Source of the DNA: Roseomonas sp.
GTDB lineage: Bacteria; Pseudomonadota; Alphaproteobacteria; Acetobacterales; Acetobacteraceae
NCBI GenBank assembly: GCA_020249415.1
Contig: JADCFR010000017.1
Span: forward strand, 1-17,944
Reading direction: 5' to 3'
DNA length: 17,944 bases
In this document: positions 14,291-17,944 of the stretch, piece after piece
Layout: each line of letters opens with the position of its first letter
Position numbering within the stretch: position 1 is the first letter of the stretch
Program-made: the position numbers and the translations under genes
The notes under the pieces: generated by a model
Database searches by the model: none
What the model was told of the DNA's origin: nothing
Seen by the model: the letters and a program-made list of their open reading frames with translations, nothing else

Positions 14291-15477
14291 GCCAGCAAAT
14301 CCAGCGCCGCGCGTGACAGCGCTTGCACGCCAAGGCCGATGCAGCGCTCATCCGGTTGGTAGAAGGCATTATGCAGCCGGTCATCGCGCCCCGGCTGGCC
14401 GGAACCGATGCGCAGTTGGAAGGAAGGCGCCACGGCCGCGAATTCCGCGAAATCCTCGGCACCCATCGAAGCCTCGCCTTCAGTGATCACTTCGCCCATT
14501 TGCCGGCGGACGGCGGCAATAACGGGATCAAGCACGCGATCATCATTCACGAGCGGCGGCACCTTGCGGACGTATTTCATCTCCGTCTTCACGCGCATGG
14601 AAATGCCAATACCCTCCGCAAGGCGCCGCAGCGCCGCTTCAGCGATATCGCGTGATTCATGATGCAGCGTGCGTACCGTGCCCTTCAGATGCACGCGTTC
14701 GGGGATGATGTTGTAGGTCGTGCCCCCCACGAATTGCCCAATGGTCACCACCGCCGGATGCAGGGGCTTGATTTCGCGGCTGACCACGGTTTGCGCTTCC
14801 TGCACAAAGGCCGCCGCCGCCACGATGGGGTCAATCGCCGCGTAAGGGTGCGCGGCATGGCCGGATTTGCCCTGAAGGATCAGGTCAAACCGGTCTGATG
14901 CCGCGAGGCAGGCACCGCGCACATAGCCGAAACTGCCTACCGGCATATCCGGGTGGTTGTGAAAGCCAATCGCCATATCAACGCCATCCGCCGCGCCATC
15001 GGCGATCATGGCGGCGGCGCCTTCCAGCACTTCCTCTGCCGGCTGGAAGATCAGCCTGACGGTGCCGGCAAGCTGTGGCGCGAGGTCCTTCAACACCGCC
15101 GCCACCCCCAAAAGCGTGGAGGTATGGATATCATGCCCGCAGGCATGCATCTGACCGGCGATTTCGCTCGCGAAGGGCAGCGCGGTTTCCTCATGGATCG
15201 GCAGCGCATCCATATCGGCGCGGATCGCGAGTGTCGGGCCAGGGCGCCCGCCCTTGATCTCTGCCACCACACCCGTGCGCCCAATGCCGGTGCGCGGCGC
15301 CAGGCCAAGGCGCGAAAGCTCGGCGGCCACAATTCCAGCGGTGCGGGTCTCCTGAAAGGCCAATTCCGGATGGGTATGAATGTCGCGCCGGATTTCGATC
15401 AGGCGCGGGGCCACTGCCTCGGTCGCTTCACGGATGCGGGTTTCGGGGTCATTCGGCAGGCGGTCAGCTTGCGGCAT
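14287..15477 (-). CDS. M20 family amidohydrolase (hippurate/IAA-amino-acid hydrolase type)
   Basis: The 396-residue dinuclear metal amidohydrolase is of the type that cleaves N-acyl amino acids such as hippurate. Motifs run RRDIHTHPELAFQE (30-43), RADMDALPIHEE (86-97), ACGHDIHTS with metal ligands Cys113 and His115, FQPAEE with Glu148/Glu149, and GFHNHP with His173. The dimerisation domain follows (about 185-295), then SMGAEDFAE (337-345) and the C-terminal HNAFY with His369. ATG 15477 was chosen because a GGAAAAGGAAA Shine-Dalgarno precedes it by about 8 nt and family homology starts there. A longer open frame to 15753 would run into the divergent tctC gene. It is the first gene of a leftward operon facing the tricarboxylate transporter genes. 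Confidence 0.92.
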   Translation of the reverse strand: MPQADRLPNDPETRIREATEAVAPRLIEIRRDIHTHPELAFQETRTAGIVAAELSRLGLAPRTGIGRTGVVAEIKGGRPGPTLAIRADMDALPIHEETALPFASEIAGQMHACGHDIHTSTLLGVAAVLKDLAPQLAGTVRLIFQPAEEVLEGAAAMIADGAADGVDMAIGFHNHPDMPVGSFGYVRGACLAASDRFDLILQGKSGHAAHPYAAIDPIVAAAAFVQEAQTVVSREIKPLHPAVVTIGQFVGGTTYNIIPERVHLKGTVRTLHHESRDIAEAALRRLAEGIGISMRVKTEMKYVRKVPPLVNDDRVLDPVIAAVRRQMGEVITEGEASMGAEDFAEFAAVAPSFQLRIGSGQPGRDDRLHNAFYQPDERCIGLGVQALSRAALDLLA

Positions 15478-15616
15478 GGGGCGGTTTCCTTTTCCGGGCT
15501 TCTTTCCTGGGCAATGATCGGCCCTGGCGCCGCCCGAGGCAAGGCTTGCCCCGCCCGTGCTTGCCGAGGTTTTGATCCCATGCAATAGAAATGACCATAA
15601 ACAAGGGGGCCAAGGG
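15478..15616. promoter_or_regulatory. Divergent promoter region, amidohydrolase operon / tctCBA
   Basis: The 139-bp region between two divergent starts must contain promoters for both. The tctC-proximal half is relatively AT-rich, with TTGATC followed by AATAGAAATGACCATAAAC, -35/-10-like elements without ideal spacing. No regulator gene lies between them and no clear operator palindrome was found. Shared control of the two units is inferred from the arrangement. Confidence 0.5.
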
Positions 15617-16594
15617 ATGAGAAGCGTTGCACGTCGCAGCGTTGTTATGGGTATGGGCGCGTCGCCGCTTTTGGCGATGGGGGCGCGGGCGCAAGGCGCT
15701 TGGCCATCCCAATCCATCCGTCTGGTGGTGCCTTTCGCGCCTGGCGGCACCACCGATCTGGTCGCGCGGCTGATTGCTGCAGGCCTTCAGGACAAGCTTG
15801 GCGTTTCCATTGTGGTGGAAAACCGCGCCGGTGCCGGTGCCACGCTCGGCAGTGAAACCGTCGCGCGCGCGGCACCCGATGGCTACACCCTGGTCATGTC
15901 CAATATCGCGAGCCATGCGATCAGCCCCGCCGTTTATGGCAGCAAGGTCCGCTATGATCCGGTGAAGGATTTCGCCCATATCGCTTTGGTCGTCAGCAAC
16001 CCAACCGTTTGGGTCGCCAATCCGCGCGCGGGCATCCGGACCATGGCCGATGTGGTGGCGCGGGCCAAAAGCGCGGGCGGCTTGCAGGTTGCGACCTCGG
16101 GCGCCGGGTCATCCAATCATTTGCTGGTCGTGCAAATGAGCCGCCTGATCGGGACGGAAATCACCCATGTGCCCTTCCGGGGTGCGGGGCCGGCCATGCA
16201 GGCGGTGATCGCGGGCCAGGTGCCGATGATGTCAGACAGCCTGCCTTCCTCCGCCGCCCATATCAAGCAGGGCTCCGTCGTGGCGGTGGGCATGTGTTCG
16301 GCGGAACGGCACCCCTCCTTCCCGGATGTACCGACCTTCCGCGAACAGGGCTTTCCGCTGGAATCCGATTCCTGGTTCGGGCTTTCCGCACCTGCCGGCA
16401 CGCCGGCGCCGATCATTGAGCGATTGAACCGCGAAGTGCTCGGCCTGCTGCAAACCGCCGAGATCAGGAACCGTTTTGCGGAGCTTGGCGGCACGCCGGG
16501 GACTTACTCGGCGGCAGATTACAACAGCTTCATCATAAGGGAGGTGGCCAAATGGGCGCCTTTGGTGCAGGCTGCAGGCGCGACGGCGGATTAA
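15617..16594 (+). CDS. tctC: Tripartite tricarboxylate transporter substrate-binding protein (TctC/Bug family)
   Basis: This periplasmic solute-binding component of a TTT carboxylate importer is 325 residues long. A signal peptide (about 1-26) has an Arg pair (ARRSVVMG) resembling a Tat motif but lacking the full consensus, with probable cleavage after GARAQ or ARA. Family landmarks are IRLVVPFAPGGTTDLVARLI (about 35-54), VVENRAGAGATLG, PDGYTL, VPFRGAGPAMQAVIAGQV and a C-terminal ELGGTPG. Bug proteins bind carboxylates (for example citrate, aromatic acids, amino-acid derivatives); specificity cannot be assigned. ATG 15617 is preceded by GGGGG about 8 nt upstream. It heads tctC-tctB-tctA. Confidence 0.93.
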   Translation: MRSVARRSVVMGMGASPLLAMGARAQGAWPSQSIRLVVPFAPGGTTDLVARLIAAGLQDKLGVSIVVENRAGAGATLGSETVARAAPDGYTLVMSNIASHAISPAVYGSKVRYDPVKDFAHIALVVSNPTVWVANPRAGIRTMADVVARAKSAGGLQVATSGAGSSNHLLVVQMSRLIGTEITHVPFRGAGPAMQAVIAGQVPMMSDSLPSSAAHIKQGSVVAVGMCSAERHPSFPDVPTFREQGFPLESDSWFGLSAPAGTPAPIIERLNREVLGLLQTAEIRNRFAELGGTPGTYSAADYNSFIIREVAKWAPLVQAAGATAD

Positions 16595-16606
16595 TGTTGA
16601 CGTAAA

Positions 16607-16624
16607 TGGGGCCGAAAGGTCCCA
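16607..16624 (+). other. GNRA-capped hairpin between tctC and tctB
   Basis: TGGGGCC (16607-16613) pairs with GGTCCCA (16618-16624), one G-U, around a GAAA tetraloop, 13 bp after the tctC stop. There is no T-run. In binding-protein operons such structures often stabilise the upstream mRNA or reduce downstream expression so that binding protein exceeds permease; that role is inferred. Confidence 0.45.
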
Positions 16625-16670
16625 GGGGCAGGCAGACCTCGATTAGGGTCACAAAGGGTGGAAGACGAGG

Positions 16671-17273
16671 ATGAAACTTAACACGAAAGACTTGCTATCG
16701 GCGGGGCTGTTCATTGCCTTTGCCGTTGTCGGCCTTTGGCTGAATCAGGACCATAATCTCGGCACAGCGCGCCGCATGGGTCCTGGCTATATGCCGATGC
16801 TTGTCTTCTGGCTATTGATTGGCCTTGGGTCTTTCGTCCTGCTCAGCGGTCTATTCAATGGGCCTGATCCGCTGGCGAAGTGGTCATCCGCAGAAATCGG
16901 TTTCCTGATTGCCGGGGCTGTCGTGGGTGTGGTTGTTGGCATGATCGCGGCGCGCATTCCGGGCTTTCCTTCCGCTGGCTGGAATGCGCTGGGGATAGGC
17001 CTTTTCGTTGGCTGTCTTGTCGCAGCGGTTCCGCCCGGATGGCGCGCCCTGTTCCTGCCAAGTGCCGCTTTCACCCTGTTCGGCCTGACACTCGAACCGC
17101 TTGGCTTCCTGGTCGCCATTGTCGTCACAGTCATTTGTTCGGCCTTTGCAGATAAGGAACACCTGGAACGGCCCTTGGGCGTTGCCGGGCTCATTGCCTT
17201 TCTCTGCGCGCTCTGCTGGGCGATCTTCATTCGCTATTTGGATATCCGCGTGCCGCTCTGGCCGCAGCTCTGA
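16671..17273 (+). CDS. tctB: Tripartite tricarboxylate transporter small membrane subunit TctB
   Basis: This is the small permease subunit of the TTT importer, acting with TctA in the inner membrane. The 200-residue product has hydrophobic segments at about 8-25, 41-62, 76-95, 106-121 and then paired segments in the C-terminal half, more than the usual four as counted by eye. The N-terminal RRMGPGYMPM (35-44) is the characteristic TctB motif after helix 1. ATG 16671 is preceded by GACGAGG (16664-16670), close but plausible. It lies 76 bp after tctC and 18 bp before tctA. Confidence 0.88.
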   Translation: MKLNTKDLLSAGLFIAFAVVGLWLNQDHNLGTARRMGPGYMPMLVFWLLIGLGSFVLLSGLFNGPDPLAKWSSAEIGFLIAGAVVGVVVGMIAARIPGFPSAGWNALGIGLFVGCLVAAVPPGWRALFLPSAAFTLFGLTLEPLGFLVAIVVTVICSAFADKEHLERPLGVAGLIAFLCALCWAIFIRYLDIRVPLWPQL

Positions 17274-17291
17274 TCGGGAAGGCAAAACACC

Positions 17292-17944
17292 ATGGATCTT
17301 ATTGCCAATCTCGCGCATGGCTTCGGCGTTGCGCTGACGTTCAACAACCTGCTGTTCTGTCTGATCGGCTGCATCATCGGCACCGCCATCGGCGTGTTGC
17401 CGGGCATTGGCCCAGTGGCCACCATTTCGTTGCTGCTGCCGATCACCTTCGGCCAGCCGGCCACCACCGCCATCATCATGCTGGCCGGCATTTACTACGG
17501 CGCGCAATATGGTGGTTCCACCACGGCCATTCTGCTGAACTTACCAGGCGAAGTCAGTTCGGTCGTCACAACTCTTGAAGGCTACAAGATGGCCCGGCGC
17601 GGCCGCGCTGGTGCGGCGCTTACGGTCGCTGCCTTGGCATCCTTCTTCGCAGGCTGCGTTTCAACCGTGCTGGTGGCAGCTTCCGGCCCGTTGCTCACTT
17701 CAGTCGCGCTGTCCTTCGGGCCGGCGGATTACTTCTCGCTGATGATGCTCGGCCTGATTATCTCTGCCGTGCTGGCCCAGGGGTCGGTGGTTAAATCCAT
17801 CGGCATGGTGGTGTTTGGCGTGGCGCTTGGCTTGGTTGGCACGGATGTGCAAACCGGCCAACAGCGCTTCACCTTTGGCATCCCTGAACTTTCCGATGGG
17901 GTTGGCTTTGTGTCCATCGCCATGGGCATGTTCGGAGATCGGAA
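17292..17944 (+). CDS. tctA: Tripartite tricarboxylate transporter large permease TctA, 3' partial
   Basis: TctA is the main membrane subunit of the TTT importer, normally about 500 residues with 12 or so helices; 217 codons are visible before the window ends. The frame opens MDLIANLAHGFGVAL and shows the first TctA signature GVLPGIGP (35-42), then YYGAQYGGSTTAILLNLPGE (72-91). TLEGYKMARRG follows and several further hydrophobic helices. No stop or frameshift occurs before the window end. It starts 18 bp after tctB, the standard C-B-A order. Confidence 0.95.
   Translation, partial: MDLIANLAHGFGVALTFNNLLFCLIGCIIGTAIGVLPGIGPVATISLLLPITFGQPATTAIIMLAGIYYGAQYGGSTTAILLNLPGEVSSVVTTLEGYKMARRGRAGAALTVAALASFFAGCVSTVLVAASGPLLTSVALSFGPADYFSLMMLGLIISAVLAQGSVVKSIGMVVFGVALGLVGTDVQTGQQRFTFGIPELSDGVGFVSIAMGMFGDR

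Noticed and set aside
15478..15753. N-terminal extension of the M20 amidohydrolase
   Set aside because: It overlaps the divergent tctC gene and lacks family similarity; a good ribosome site precedes 15477.

Overview
The window is about 18 kb of GC-rich, densely coding DNA with GTGA/ATGA stop-start overlaps. The order aroA-cmk-rpsA-(sppA)-ihfB-lapA-pyrF-trpF, a class II (CP4-like) EPSP synthase, and a small DUF1674 protein divergent from htpX all point to an alphaproteobacterium. The Bug-type tricarboxylate transporter cluster and the overall style fit Rhodospirillales/Acetobacteraceae (Roseomonas-like), but that placement is inference from gene content.

Region 1 (1-8006, all + strand) is a housekeeping block. 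It holds aroA (5' end outside the window), cmk, rpsA with a structured leader and a strong intrinsic terminator, sppA, ihfB, lapA, pyrF, trpF and an MFS transporter. cmk overlaps aroA, pyrF overlaps lapA and the MFS gene overlaps trpF, so these are probably co-translated. The trpBA genes that often follow trpF in Alphaproteobacteria are absent; the MFS gene takes their place.

Region 2 (8007-11844) begins with a non-coding stretch containing a very AT-rich island. It is followed by a 51-residue DUF1674/SDHAF4-like gene on the - strand, divergent htpX, a secreted ankyrin-repeat protein, an alpha/beta hydrolase carrying the complete fluoroacetate-dehalogenase active-site set, and a second, serine-type alpha/beta hydrolase.

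Region 3 (11845-17944) starts with a basic hypothetical protein on the - strand. It then contains two divergent units. Leftward is M20 amidohydrolase -> creatininase-family amidohydrolase -> ketopantoate-reductase-like protein, joined by 4-bp overlaps. Rightward is a tripartite tricarboxylate transporter, tctC-tctB-tctA, with tctA cut by the window end. The 139-bp divergent promoter region and the gene content suggest one uptake-plus-degradation system for an organic acid or amide. Its substrate cannot be read from the sequence. No rRNA, tRNA, CRISPR array or insertion sequence was found, and no gap without a gene exceeds 300 bases.
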